A DNA stretch of 64,000 bases from Panorpa germanica (GCA_963678705.1 OY783204.1:8886654-8950653); one strand, 5' to 3'. Positions 20,456 to 32,600 are shown, counted from the first letter of the stretch. Numbers and translations are program-made. Notes: generated from the letters alone by a model not told the origin.

Positions 20456-21014
20456 ACGCGACTAAATAGTGCAATAGTGTAATCGAACCCAAAGTCGCAG
20501 GCGTAATACAACGTATATTTAGAAGGTTCGAGAATCCTAGTCTCCCTTCCCTTAATCCTCGCTCGCACATACAAATTTGTACCTTTGGCGTCCTAGAAGG
20601 TTCCAGAGCCAGACTCCCTTCATTCACCTTTCACGCCCTTACAAGTTTGTACCATTTGGTGTTAGAAGCTAAAGAGGATAGTTGCATACGTACACACGAG
20701 CCGTCTCTCCGTTTCGCCCAGTAAAATTGTAACAATATCAACGTATCAACAATAAAACGTGATCGGTATGTTAAAACTCAGGATCGGCTAAACGGGCATG
20801 TTTTGGAACCTTTAAATTGGAAATATCAATGTCTCAGGCAGATATATTGTTCGTTATTTCGTTACCAACAAGACAATGTTTATGAGTAAGAACTGTGCAT
20901 GGAACGCAGGCTAATGATTACTTTGGCTGTAATATCGGTGCGAGTTTATCCTATACCGGATATAGCAATATTTGTTTACCTAACATGTAATTATAATATA
21001 TATATATATATATA
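20456..21014. other. Unassigned; contains a ~74-bp duplication
   Basis: Blocks at about 20520-20593 and 20596-20666 share AGAAGGTTC(G/C)AGA, TCCCTTC, TTCACC/CTCGC and ACAA(A/G)TTTGTACC. This could be leader sequence of the preceding LTR element. A (TA)n run ends at 21015. Confidence 0.4.
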
Positions 21015-21560
21015 TGTGGAAAACGAGAGTACCATGCCAATCCTGATGTAGAAAACGAGAACTATCCAAATTCTTATGTGGAAAACAATAACCAATCCGC
21101 TAATCTGATGTGGAATCAAGGTACTCTTATTTAATTTAGGGCAATGTCAATTCAATTAATATTCAAATATGTAATATCTTAGTTGGTTTGTCAGGATGAT
21201 AAAGAATCACATAATTGGTTTAATACATTTATTGAATAAAATAATAACGATGATAATAATAATGATAATAATAATGCTAATAATACAATAAGGTTACAAT
21301 ATAAACGTTGGTGTTTACTTTACAATTACAGAACAATGAATGCATAAACAACCTTAAATTCTAGCTAATATATACTCAGTCCTACATTAGTTTTCAGTTA
21401 GACTTAATAGGTTTATTTATGACTTCTAAGAACACGTTTCTTTTAATTTCAATAAACACATCCCTTACGTATTCAGTCACTGGTTTAAAGTTTCACACAA
21501 TATAATTGCTTCGACCTTTCACTTGGTTTCTATTTAAAACATATACCCTCATTAATCACA
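21015..21560 (-). repeat. 3' LTR of the deleted gypsy element
   Basis: On the minus strand it starts TGTGATTAATGAGGG directly after the pol stop and ends in TTTTCCACA. The core (21077-21560) matches, in opposite orientation, the LTR at 25960-26429. The last about 60 bp hold two extra diverged TGTGGAAAACGA subrepeats missing from the other copy. The (TTA/ATA)-rich stretch near 21240-21290 contains the AATAAA signal. Confidence 0.8.
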
Positions 21561-22055
21561 CTATTTTACGACTTTTCTAGACCGGGTATTATAGTTACGC
21601 CTATTTTCTATGCTCGATTTATTTTTACGTTTCACACGGTTATATGACATTTCTTTGGCCTCCAAAGACGATACGTCACTGCGGTCATCTGGTTGCGGTT
21701 CGGCATCTGACACAACATCTACAGTTTCAGAATCGCTGTCGTCTGAGAACACGCCCCATGGCTTCATGTGATCGGCATTTGAATGTGTATTAAAAGAACC
21801 TTCCCCTGCACCGATACGTCTTACTCTATACCGCTCATTTGGGTCAACTCCTGTAACCTGATACGGTCCAAAATATTTGTTATGTAATTTAAATCCAGTA
21901 CCAAACTGGGTTCTTTTTACGGCAACAATGTCTCCGACTTTATATGTCCTAGCTGGTTTCCTATTTCTATTGAAATTTTTGCAATTCTCTTCCTGTGGTT
22001 TTACTATATGTTTCTTGTCGTTAGCACGTAACTCTAGCAAATCGTCCTCACGCAT
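21561..22055 (-). pseudogene. gypsy integrase C-terminal tail, rest deleted
   Basis: Reads RKPARTYKVGDIVAVKRTQF, then KYFGPYQVTGV, RYRVRRIG and HMKPWG: the SH3-like C-terminal domain of a Ty3/gypsy integrase, with an acidic and basic tail to the stop at 21561. The catalytic integrase core is absent. The upstream junction near 22055 joins straight to the first residues of RT, in another frame. Confidence 0.85.
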
Positions 22056-22260
22056 TCTCGATTAACTTCTTCTTGTTCGCAGTAAGTCATACGTCGCGAA
22101 TTTTGAAAAACAGGAACCTCATCGGCCATGTATATTTCTGCTGCTTCAGTAACCCTTGTTACTTTTGGTTCATAAGTTTTAAGTAGTTCCGTAACTTTAG
22201 CCCTGGCACCTGGACTAATGTTGTTACCCATGACGATTTCGTCGTCGGCTACACTTAATA
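22034..22260 (-). pseudogene. gypsy RT N-terminal remnant
   Basis: The short frame (PGARAKVTELLKTYEP, then SRRMTYCEQEEVNREC) is the leader of a Ty3/gypsy reverse transcriptase up to the E-x-x-x-V-x-x motif. It overlaps the end of gag-pro in a different frame, as expected for a frameshifted pol. The palm, RNase H and most of integrase, perhaps 2.5-3 kb, are missing. Confidence 0.75.
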
Positions 22261-23493
22261 TTTTATTTTGTTTTCTTTCCTTGTACTTTTCCGCATGGTA
22301 ATACCGTCTACACTTATTGTGGTTTCTACTTGATCTAGCAGAGGTTTACCAATTACAACACTATGTCTAGTTGTACTTGATGGAACTATTAAAAAGTTAG
22401 TACAGTACTGTTCATTGTCTACTTTCACTTGAGCACTAAATTCACCCAAAACTTTGATTTGAAATCCTCCGATTCCAGTCAATACAATATTGTTTTCACG
22501 CACAACCGCATTGTTACTTAATTTAATATAGTCGTCAGCTCTAATCAAATTCTGATCACTTCCGGTATCAATCAGACATTTAAAACTGATACTGTCTATG
22601 CTCATGTCTTTTGTCATATCACCTGTTTTATTTGTGTTCACTAACAAAGCATTACTCGTTTTATTCGCGGTACAATTTCTCGAAATATGTCCCTCTTCAT
22701 GACATTTGAAACACTTTATTTTACTTTCACTTTTTATCTTTTCACTTGATTCATCTCTTTTACTATTAAGGTATTCGTTACTTTTTCGGCACACCTTTTC
22801 TTTATATCCGAGTTCATTACAATTAAAACATTTTATCGCGTTTGATTCTTTTGGCCTGTCTTTACGTACACTAAAATTATTCCTTTCTTGCACTTGCAAT
22901 AATGTCGAATCATACCGTTTTACTTTTAACAACAAATCGGGCACTGTTTTAAAGTCGCACATTGATAACACACTTATCAAGTCTTTGTTGTTTAGTCCGG
23001 CTATTATGTATTTTATCACGGCCATTTCACTGATATTATCACTCTTACTGGCGATCGCTTTCACCGAGTATACATAATCTTCTATTGCTTCGTTTTTTTC
23101 TCGTCGTCCCTTCATTAGTTCCATGTGTACGTCAGATTCATCGTACTCCACTGGAAAATTCCTGAATAACTCGTATTTGAACGTCGTCCAATCCTTTACT
23201 ACGTTCAAACTAGCATCAAACCAGTTTCTCGCGGCACACTGCAACTTGTTGACACCTTGATGAAGCTTCACTTTATCACTCCATCCATAAATGTCCGCTA
23301 TTTCCTCCAATTTTCGCACCCAAGCTGTAGCCGTCAATACCGTGCTTGCTGGGTTAAACACAGGTATACATTCCAGGTTTTGTGTCGGCATAAACCCATG
23401 ATGATTCATTCTCTGTTCCTGTATTGTACTATTCCCGATACTCAACTGCAATAGTTCTGTTCTAAGCCTCGTCAGCTCTGCTTGCACTCCCAA
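22255..23493 (-). CDS. gypsy Gag-protease, open frame
   Basis: A 412-codon open frame from ATG 23493. Gag has the retrotrans_gag core (WVRKLEEIADIYGWSD, AARNWFDA, WTTFKYELFRNFP) and two CCHC knuckles: CFNCNELGYKEKVC (Tyr where His is usual) near 22830 and the standard CFKCHEEGHISRNC near 22700. Then comes an aspartic protease with CLIDTGSDQNLI and VLTGIGGF. It ends at 22255, overlapping the RT frame. Capsid, nucleocapsid and protease look complete, while pol is deleted, so the element would depend on a helper. No 5' LTR follows on the right. Confidence 0.88.
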   Translation of the reverse strand: MGVQAELTRLRTELLQLSIGNSTIQEQRMNHHGFMPTQNLECIPVFNPASTVLTATAWVRKLEEIADIYGWSDKVKLHQGVNKLQCAARNWFDASLNVVKDWTTFKYELFRNFPVEYDESDVHMELMKGRREKNEAIEDYVYSVKAIASKSDNISEMAVIKYIIAGLNNKDLISVLSMCDFKTVPDLLLKVKRYDSTLLQVQERNNFSVRKDRPKESNAIKCFNCNELGYKEKVCRKSNEYLNSKRDESSEKIKSESKIKCFKCHEEGHISRNCTANKTSNALLVNTNKTGDMTKDMSIDSISFKCLIDTGSDQNLIRADDYIKLSNNAVVRENNIVLTGIGGFQIKVLGEFSAQVKVDNEQYCTNFLIVPSSTTRHSVVIGKPLLDQVETTISVDGITMRKSTRKENKIKY

Positions 23494-23585
23494 CCAACTA
23501 TCTTCACTACGTTGAGTTACCTGAGCGTCCAGCTAACAAACTATCATCAACAGTAGTATCGTTCATGTTTACGTTTACTATTTTC

Positions 23586-23609
23586 TATGCTCGATTTATT
23601 TTTACGTTT

Positions 23610-23612
<3 letters not shown>
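23586..23612 (-). repeat. 27-bp stray copy of the gypsy pol tail
   Basis: TTCTATGCTCGATTTATTTTTACGTTT repeats the sequence at 21606-21632 exactly and faces its reverse complement at 23848-23870. It marks a rearrangement junction next to the (TA)n run. Confidence 0.75.

Positions 23613-23681
<69 letters not shown>
23612..23681. repeat. (TA)n microsatellite
   Basis: About 70 bp of uninterrupted AT dinucleotides; a shorter run lies at 23827-23843. Confidence 0.95.
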
Positions 23682-23683
<2 letters not shown>

Positions 23684-23822
23684 TATCTTAATATATATAA
23701 ATTACGTGTCACGTTGTCTCTCCGCGATGGACTCCTAAACTACTTAACCGATTTTAATCAAATTTGTACACCGTGTGCAGTTTGATCCAACTTGAAAGAT
23801 AGGATAGCTTACATCTTACATC
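23684..23822 (+). mobile_element. Helitron 5'-end fragment
   Basis: TATATATAAATTACGTGTCACG, then CGCGATGGACTCCTAAACTA and CTTAACCGATTTTAATCAAA, is the well-known 5' terminal region of arthropod Helitrons. No 3' hairpin end follows. It belongs to a different subfamily from the Helitron at 17.3-19.1 kb. Confidence 0.65.
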
Positions 23823-23870
23823 TTACATATATATATATATATGGGAACGTAAAAATAAATCGAGCATACA

Positions 23871-25922
23871 AAGAAATCATAATGTTAAGTACACAATCCT
23901 AAAAAATTAAAATTAAAATAGAACTATTTAAAATAATAAAGTAAAGTTTAACTCTTAGAATTCAATACAATTTTACTGTTTCAAAATTAGCTCTCACATA
24001 TAAAATATTATTCATATTCCATATAAGTTTTCTTGTGTTCCCGATTTTTTCGTAAATAAATAATACTATTTATTTTACCAATTCGATTTTGTTGTTTTCT
24101 GATGCTGTTTTGTTATTGTGTGTCGTTGTTTATCGATTGATGTTGGATGTTGGATATTGAATATTTATTATATTATTGAATGGTTTTGTTAGATATTGAG
24201 AATTAAAAAACAAAGGAAAAAATTATATACTGAAGTTGTGATATGACTTTAGAAGTCTGATATTAGAGACTTATCATTATGTTTTAATTGTATCAACCGG
24301 CGTTGTCCGTATGTGTTATATTTAGTTAATAAGTGTGTGTGTAATGTTATTCTGTCGTAACAATTAGCGTTGTCTACAAATTATTTATAAGGAGTCGTAA
24401 TGAAATAATTTAAACTTTAGTAAAAATAACATATGCTTCTAATGTTAAAGCAAAATATTCGGTAAAAGATATAATTAATATTAAGTAACTCCAGATTAAT
24501 ATTATTATTTAAACATTATAAAGATACAATTTTCGTACAAGCTAATTTCGTAAGCATCACGCAACCTTTTATAGTCGTAACAATTTGCATATGTTAGTAA
24601 TATAATAAATATAAAATATGACAAATAACTTAATACAAATAGTTAATATAACCAAACCGCTGCCAAACTGTTTCTAGTAAACAGCATTCTGCGATTCTAA
24701 ATATTGTTACCGCCCAAATGATTTAAGGCAAACCACTTCGCTATAATAAATAATAATTTACGTTTGATAATTAGAATTAATCCATCATCAACATTGTCGC
24801 AGATGTATATTATATTATATTCAATATAACCTCGTATTAGCAAACTTATAAATAAATTTAGTTATTAGAACAAACATATCATCGCAATACAATCAATTTA
24901 GTTAGTAGTACTTATCGTTGTCGTAGAACCATAGTTTATAACATTATTACCTAGAACAAACATATCATCGCAATACAATCAATTTAGTAAGTAGTACTTA
25001 TCGTTGTCGTAGAACCATAGTTTATAACATTATTACTTAGAACAAACATATCATCGCAATACGATCAATTTAGTTAGTAGTACTTATCGTTGTCGTAGAA
25101 CCATAGTTTATAACATTATTACCTAGAACAAACATATCATCGCAATACACTTAATTTAGTTAGTAGTACTTATCGTTGTCGTAGAACCATAGGTTAGAAC
25201 ATTATTACCTAGAACAAACATATCATCGCAATACAATCAATTTAGTTAGTAGTACTTATCGTTGTCGTAGAACCATAGTTTATAACATTATTACCTAGAA
25301 CAAACATATCATCGCAATACAATCAATTTAGTTAGTAGTACTTATCGTTGTCGTAGAACCATAGGTTATAACATTATTACCTAGAACAAACATATCATCG
25401 CAATACAATCAATTTAGTTAGTAGTACTTATCGTTGTCGTAGAACCATAGTTTATAACATTATTACCTAGAACAAACATATCATCGCAATACAATCAATT
25501 TAGTTAGTAGTACTTATCGTTGTCGTAGAATTATAGTTTATAACATTATTACCTAGAACAAACATATCATCGCAATACAATCAATTTAGTTAGTAGTACT
25601 TATCGTTGTCGTAGAACCTAGTATATCGCAATATTATACAAACCAAACTTATCGTTGCATTACAATCAATTTAGTTAGTAGAATTCATCGTTGTCATAGA
25701 AACTAGTACATAGCATTATTGTCTAGTTCAAACTTACCGTCACAATACAATAGATATAGATATTGGAACCATTGTTGAAGTATAAGACTACAAATTATTC
25801 GTAGTAACAAGAAATGTTATATTGCTTTGTCAAATTAACAAATCATACAGTCCACTTTAAATCTAAGACTTAAGCGACCAACCGAAATTAGAGCATTAAA
25901 AGGTCCCATACGTCGTGTACAC
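23871..25922. other. Insert in the gypsy pol tail, carrying an 86-bp array
   Basis: No coding sequence. The left 990 bp are AT-rich and unassigned; then the 86-bp array; then about 160 bp of unique sequence. I see no clear target duplication or terminal repeats, so its nature (non-autonomous element, or satellite captured by recombination) is open. Confidence 0.5.
24862..25760 (+). repeat. 86-bp tandem repeat, about ten copies
   Basis: Each unit contains ACAAACATATCATCGCAATA, ATCAATTTAGTTAGTAGTAC and TTATCGTTGTCGTAGAACCA. Central copies are almost identical; the last two (from about 25620) are diverged and slightly longer. The units are directly adjacent with no unique spacers. Confidence 0.95.
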
Positions 25923-25959
25923 ATAACTATGACACCCGGTCTAGGAAAGTCGTAAAGAA

Positions 25960-26429
25960 TGTGATTAATGAGGGTATATTTTAAACGGAAACCAAGTGAA
26001 AGGTTGAAGCAATTATATTGTGTGAAACTTTAAACCACTGACTGAATACGTAAGAGGATCTGCTTATGGAAATAACTAAACATAGTCTAAGAAGTAATAA
26101 AAATAAACCTATTAAGTCAAGCTGAAAAGTAATGTAGGACTGAGTATATATTAACTAGAACTTAAGATGGTTTGTTCATTCATTGTTCTGTATTTGTAAA
26201 GTAAATACCAACGCTTATATTGTAACCTTATTGTATTATTATCATTATTATTTCATCGTTATTATTTTATTCAATAAATGTATTAAACCAATTATGTGAT
26301 TCTTTATCATCCTGACAAGAAACTAAGATATTACATAGTTGAATATTAATTGAATTGACATTTGCCCTAAATTAAATAAGAGTACCTTGATTCCACATCA
26401 GATTAGCGGATTGGGTATTGTTTTCCACA
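25960..26429 (+). repeat. LTR of the second gypsy end
   Basis: TGTGATTAATGAGGG to TTTTCCACA, 470 bp, the inverted counterpart of 21077-21560 with about 10% visible differences and small indels. An ATT/ATTATT-rich stretch with TTCAATAAATG lies near 26270. Confidence 0.8.
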
Positions 26430-26543
26430 TAAGAAGTATATATATATATATATATATAAATGAATAGAGTTATTATATGTGACTAGTTTGGATACCTTTA
26501 TCCAAAAGTGCACAAACTAAAACTAACGGTCTGTTGCTGTTTG

Positions 26544-27552
26544 CTACTTTATGTTAACTAACGCGGTAGCAAGTAACACTCGAGCAGAGCCTACGGCGTG
26601 TTCTGTAAACGTATTGCTGGGCGCACTTGGTTGGGTTACGTTCTGTTGCGACTGAGGCAAATGCAATACGGTGCGGTGACGCTTACTGAATTTACGGCAA
26701 TTATAATAAGTAGGGCAATTTTGATGTGAAGCACTGGCACCTAGACAAGTAGTACACAACTTTCGGTTTTGAATTTTCTTTTGACGAGAAGTGTCAGATA
26801 AGCTCAAAAATTTCAGGCATTTGTACATATTGTGGTTATTCTTACAAAATTGGAATTTAATATGTTGCGCGACTACGTATGACCGCTGTGTCTATTTTTC
26901 TACAAGCAGGTAGGTCAAACTCTCTCTCAGTCATGAATGATAATAGAGAGTCAATAGTTAGAAAATCAACTTTAGATGTAGGGGACGACTGCCATATGAA
27001 CTTTGTGGAATCTAATTTACCAGAGATCACATCCCAGCGATGTTCGACTGGAATGATATTTTCAATAGTGTGTTGATGATCTTTCGAATGCTTGCTTTGG
27101 TGGATCGCAACATTTTTTCATCGATTTCAATTGAGATGATAGTGTCAAGCGCTTCTTTTTTTAAGGAACTTCTTAACAGGTGGAGATTCTTATTGTTGTC
27201 AAATCTGGATTGAGTATGTATTAAACTGATGTAGCTTGATTTAAAAACATACTGTGACGCGTCGCCTCTTAACTCAGGGACTTCGTATACTTTCAACGAT
27301 ATCCTTATTGATTAATTCATGTAATTTCACACATGTGTTTTCGCAGGCCAACTGCAGTGGCTGACAAATACTTATGTGTACTTTAATAGTTTCTAAATCA
27401 TATGTACGGGGGTCATCAAGTTTGATATTATTGACTAGATCAATGTAAATGTCTAACTGGCTTTTCGTGACTGCATATTTGCATACAACTTCTTCAAAGC
27501 AACCAATTTTTGTAATAACTTTCAAAGCCAAACAAAAGTTAAATATTTGCAT
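26544..27552 (-). pseudogene. BEL/Pao gag remnant
   Basis: Minus-strand frames in BEL order: N-terminal helical domain (27552-27274, ICQPLQLACENTCVKL); capsid region (27296-27027, GDASQYVFKSSYISLIH, LHLLRSSLKKEALDTI); then after several stops the zinc-finger region and the first residues before protease (26828-26544, LCTTCLGASASHQNC and ARVLLATALVNI). There is a frameshift near 27285, and stops lie between 27027 and 26828. No LTR or primer site recognised around it. Confidence 0.8.
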
Positions 27553-28149
27553 ATTAGCACAAAAAACTAATTAAATAAATAATAATAACTAGAGTATACA
27601 AACAACAATTACTGAAAACTATTATGCCCAACACAATAGTAATTAATATAATATAATAAATGCTAATAAAGTTTTAAATAAATTTTGAGTAAGGAAATAT
27701 CGAAATTGCGTATTTTATGATGGCAATAAAATGTCTTTAAAACTGCAAATAAATGTCCAACAAATTGCTTTGTTATTGACAACTCAACTGAAAGGATCTA
27801 TTAAGAAAATTCCAAGCCACAAGGATAATAAGAAACCTGTTGAATTTGACGCTAAGGCCAATAATATTGCAAACCGTTTCTAAATCTAACAATAGCAAAT
27901 ATTTGCGTACACAACCTGACCGTATGACTGACAGTAAAATGACTACACAGGCAAATTAATACGTATTAAATGATAATTGCTTTCTAATACAGTAATCAAT
28001 GACGGCTTACTGTACTCCAAAACAATTGCGCCAGCAGAGTAGTAAAAGGTAGAAATATATGTAAAATAACAGAAAATCGGTTGAATCGAAGTCGCTGTTA
28101 GACTATAATGATTGCAAGCAAAGGCACTTATATAGAGGTAATAATAATA
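27553..28149. other. Unassigned AT-rich sequence
   Basis: No gene or repeat that I can support; possibly leader of the BEL remnant. Confidence 0.35.
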
Positions 28150-28915
28150 GAACACTAAAATTTAAAAAAATGTCAAACATTTCAATTACTTTAAAATAAA
28201 TTTTGAGTGAGGAGTAATGTGAAATATTACTGAAATTTAGAAAAAAATTGTTTTTTTTTTTGTGTTTAACATATATTAATATATTTTAATTAATATATTA
28301 ATTAATATATTTTTTGTACTTACAGTATTATCATTTGAGTCCTTTTTACTCTAATATAAAGGAGAAATTACTAAAACACTAAAATTAGAAAAAATAAATA
28401 AATCATCTTTTTTACTTTCAAGTAACTTTAGAGTGGTAATGTAACATTTTATCAAAAGTTAATTAATTTTCTTCTTTTTTATTATGCTTATGTTTGCGCA
28501 CCAGTGCTGCCATCTATAATACAAAATTGATATTTATAATAATTGTTATATTTTAGTACTTACAGTACTATCAACTATATCCTTTTAGTAATATAAAGGT
28601 TAAATTACTAGAACTCTACAATTTAAAAAAAAAATAAAACATTTCTCTTACTTTAAAATAACTTAACAGTAAAGGGTAATGTACAATTTTATAAAGAGAT
28701 AGTAAAAAAATTTCTTTTGTTTTAACATGCTTATTTGGACACACATGTGCTGCCATCTATAATATAAAATTGAAATTAATATTAAAAGTAATATTTTATG
28801 TTCTTACAGTACTATAAACAGTGTTCTTCTTACACAAAAGTAAAGAAGAAATTACTAGAACACTACAATTAAAAATAATAAAACATTTCTTTTATTTTAA
28901 AATATTTACCTATTT
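28150..28915 (-). repeat. Inverted, diverged copies of the ~280-bp satellite
   Basis: Three units of about 240-250 bp. Their landmarks (TTACTTTAAAATAA, ACATG(T/C)GCTGCCATCTATAAT, CTTACAGTACTAT) are the reverse complement of satellite landmarks to the right (TTATTTTAAAGTAA, ATATATGGCAGCAC, GTACTACTGCAAG). They are much more diverged than units inside the main array. Confidence 0.75.
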
Positions 28916-29330
28916 TTTTTTCATTTATTCATAGTGTGTGTTGTTATACTTTACATTCTTTCAATATTAGATCACGTAATTACATCTCATTGCTAACCTA
29001 AACCTTAAATTATTCTAACATTTTTAATAATTCCAACAGCAATGCTTCTTACAGCAATGCTCTCTTTTTAATAATTCCAACAGCTCCTTACTCCTCATTG
29101 TTTCTTTACTTTTACTATTTCTACTTGTATCTCCTGATTTCCTATTTCTTCTTAACTCTCTTTCTTTACTATTTTATTATTGTCTCTATCTCTGTCATCC
29201 ACCCCTTGTCCTTATCTACTTTTCGCAAATCCTCTACTTTTCTGAACTGAAGTTTAACTGTTTCCTCGCTACTTCTGTCTTTCTCCTGCTTCGCTTCACT
29301 GCCTCTTTTAGTACCTCCTCTTTCTTCATG
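28916..29330. other. Unassigned pyrimidine-rich sequence
   Basis: C/T-rich on the plus strand; probably part of the LINE remnant immediately to the right, but with no readable motif. Confidence 0.35.
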
Positions 29331-29545
29331 TTCCCATGCAACCCAGATACGAGATTATTTATTGTCCTGTTTTTCTTTTTTTTTTTTCTATTTTCGCTAT
29401 ACACTTTTTTTCTTCACTGCCTCCCTTTAATAGCTGCCTCATACTCATCTCGCTCACTAATTTTTCCTGACAATCAAACTAAATGTGCTCCAGTGTTTCG
29501 TACTCCGTTCAGCAGACTCTACATATTCTTTCCTTTCTACTTTCC
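29331..29545 (-). pseudogene. LINE ORF2 C-terminal zinc-finger remnant
   Basis: Minus-strand reading near 29535-29455 gives ICRVC, then a stop, TEYETLEHI, another stop and FDCQE. This is the CCHC motif (CxxC...H....C) that closes ORF2 of many arthropod LINEs. The following A/G-rich coding-like stretch carries several Lys/Glu runs. It is short and stopped, so only an old fragment. Confidence 0.5.
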
Positions 29546-29603
29546 TAGTATCTATTTCCTTTCTCCTCATTTCCCAATCCTAACCTTGCTATCCTTATTT
29601 ACT

Positions 29604-32600
29604 AACTTTTTACCATATATTTGTATTTAAAAGTTAATTTTTTTGTATAAAATTTTACTTTATCCCCTACTCTAAAGGTATTTTGAAAAAACTAAAATGT
29701 ATTATTTTTTCTAAATTTTAATTTCTTACTTTCTTCACCACTCTATTTTAGTAAAAAAGACACAGTTGGTACTACGGCAAGTATACAAAATATAAAAGAT
29801 AAAAATAATTTTAATTTCATATTATGTATGGCAGCACTTGTGTAAACAAATGTGCATGTTAAAATAAAAAAAATTATTATGTACTAACTTTTAACCATAT
29901 GTTTGTATGTAAAAACTAGTTCTTTTGTATAAAATTTCACTTTATATCCCACTTCAAAGTTATTTTAAAGAAACAGAAATGTATTTATTTTATTAAAATT
30001 TTAATGTTTTACTTCCTTTACCACTATGTTTAAGTAAAAAAGACATAGTTAGTACTACTGCAAGTATAAAAATTTCAAAAGTTAGTAATAATTTCAATTT
30101 CGTATTATATATGGCAGCCATTGTGTGAAGAAATGTGCATGCTAAAATAAAAAAAAATATATTTTTTAACTTTTAACCATATATTTGTATGTAAAACTTT
30201 ATTTTTTTGTATAAAATTTCACTTTATCCCCCACTCTAAACTTATTTGAAAGATTTAGAAATGTATTTATTTTTTTAAAACTTTATTTTTTTAATTCCTT
30301 CACCATTATGTTTTAGTAAAAAAGACACAGTTGGTACTACTGCAAGTATAAAAAAAAAGATAATAATATTTTTAATTTCATATTATATATGGCAGCACTT
30401 GTGTGAAGAAATGTGCATGTTAAAATAAAAAAAATATAAATTTTCTAACTTTTAACCATATATTTGTATGTAAAAATGTATTTTTTTGTATAAACTTTCG
30501 CTTTATCCTCACTGCAAACTTACATTAAAGTAACAGAAATGTATTTATTTTAATCAAATTTCATTATTTTACTGCCTTCACCACAATGTTTAAGTAAAAA
30601 GAGACAGTTGGTACTACTGCAAGTATTAAAAATGTAAATGTTAGTAATGATTTCAATTTCATATTACATATAGCACCACTTGTGTGATAAAATGTGCATG
30701 TCAAAATAAAAAAAAAATTATTTTTCAATTTTTAACCATATATTTGTATGTAAATTTTTTTTTTAATAATTTTAACTTTATTTCCCACTCTAAACCTATT
30801 TTAAAGTAACAGAAATGTATTAATTTTATTAAAATTTTATTTTTTTACTACCTTCACTACCATGTTTAAGTAAAAAAGAGACAGTTGGTACAACTAAAAG
30901 TATAAAAAATATAGAAGTTACTGATAATTTTAATTTTATATTATATATGGCAGCACAGGTGTGACAAATGTGCATGTTAAAATAAAAAAAAAAATATTCT
31001 AAATTAAGTCATTTATTTGTATGTAAAAATTTATTTATTTGAATAAAATTTCTCTTAATCCCCCACTCTAAAGTTATTTCAAAGAAACAGAAATGTTTTA
31101 ATTTTTTTTTAATTTTAATTGCTTACTTCCTTCACTACTTTTTTCGAGTAAAAAAGACACAGTTGGTACTACTGCAAGTAAAAAACAAATAAAAGGTATA
31201 AATAATTTTAATTTCATATTATATATGGCAGCACTTGTGTGAACAAATGTGCATGTTACAATAAAAAAAATATTTTCTAACTTTTAATCATATATTTGTA
31301 TGTTAAATTTTTTTTTTTGTATAAAGTTATTTTGATAAAACAGAAATTTATTTATTTTTTTTAAATATTAGTTTTTCACATCCTTCACCACTATTTTTGA
31401 ATCAAAAACACACAGTTGGTACTACTGCAAGTATAAAAAATGTAAAGGATAATAATAACTTTAATTTCATATTATATATGGCATCAATTGTGTGAACAAA
31501 TGTGCATGGTAAAATAAATAATTAAATTATTTCTAACTTTAAACCATTTATATGTAAATATTTATTATTTTGTATAAAATTTTACTTTATCCCCCCTCTT
31601 AAAGTTATTTTAAAAAAACAACAATATATTTATTTTTTTAAAATTTTAATTTTTTACTACCTTTACCACTATGTTTGGGTAAAAAAGACACAGTTGGTAC
31701 TACTGAAAGTAGAAATAATAAAAATGGTAGTAATAATTTTAGTTTTATATTATATATGGAAGCACTTATGTGAACAAATGTTCATGCTAAAATAAAAAAA
31801 ATATTATTTACTAGCTCTTATCCACATATTTGTATGTAAAAATTTACTTTTTTGTATAAAATTTCACTTTATCCCTCACTCTAAACTTATTTTAAAGAAA
31901 CTGAAATGTATTTATTTTTTTTAAATTTAAATTTTTTACTTTCACTAACACTATTTTTGAGTAAAAAGGACACAGTCGGTACTACTGCAAGTATAAAAAA
32001 TAAAAAAGATAATAATAATTTCAATTTTATATTATATATGGCAAAACTTGTGAGAACAAATGTGCATGTTAAAATTTAAAAAATATATATTTTCTAACTT
32101 TTAATTATATATTTGTATGTAAATTTTTTTTTTTTGTATGAAATTTCACTTTATCCCCCACTCTAAAGGTATTTTAAAAAAACAGAAATGTATTTATTTT
32201 TTTTATATTTTAGTTTTTTACTCCCTTCACTACTATTTTTGAGTAAAAGAGACACAGTTGGTACTACTGCAAGTTTAAAAAATATAAAAGATAATAATAA
32301 TATCAATTTTATATTAAATATGGCAGCACTTGTGTGAACAAATGTGCATGTTAAAGTAAAAAAAAAAATATTTTCTAACTTTTAATCATACATTTCTATG
32401 TAAAAACTTATTTTTTTTGTATAAAATTTCACTTTATCCCCAACTCTAAACTTATTTTAAAGTAACAGAAATGTATTTTTTTATTAAAATTTTATTTTTA
32501 TACTTTCTTCACTACTATGTTTAGGTAAAAAAGACAGAGTAGGTACTACTGCAAGTATAAAAAATATAGAAGTTAGTGATAATTTAAATTTTATATTAGA

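Larger units (their letters stand above)
23848..26429 (+). mobile_element. Second gypsy 3' end (pol tail + LTR), opposite orientation, interrupted by a 2-kb insert
   Basis: AACGTAAAAATAAATCGAGCATA (23848-23870) and CATAACTATGACACCCGG..AAAGTCGTAAAG (25923-25957) are consecutive parts of the same integrase tail seen at 21561-21640. They are separated by about 2050 bp. The LTR follows at 25960-26429, mirroring 21077-21560. The piece is thus a 3' end of the same family pointing right, while the neighbour points left. Confidence 0.75.

Noticed and set aside
22706-23077. 123-codon plus-strand frame with hydrophobic stretches
   Set aside because: Antisense shadow of the gypsy Gag zinc-knuckle region.
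24862-25760. CRISPR-like array of regularly spaced repeats
   Set aside because: Units are directly adjacent 86-mers with no unique spacers, and the surroundings are eukaryotic transposons.
29328-29630. 100-codon plus-strand frame rich in Phe and Ser
   Set aside because: It is the antisense of a purine-rich LINE remnant; the minus strand shows a recognisable CCHC motif.
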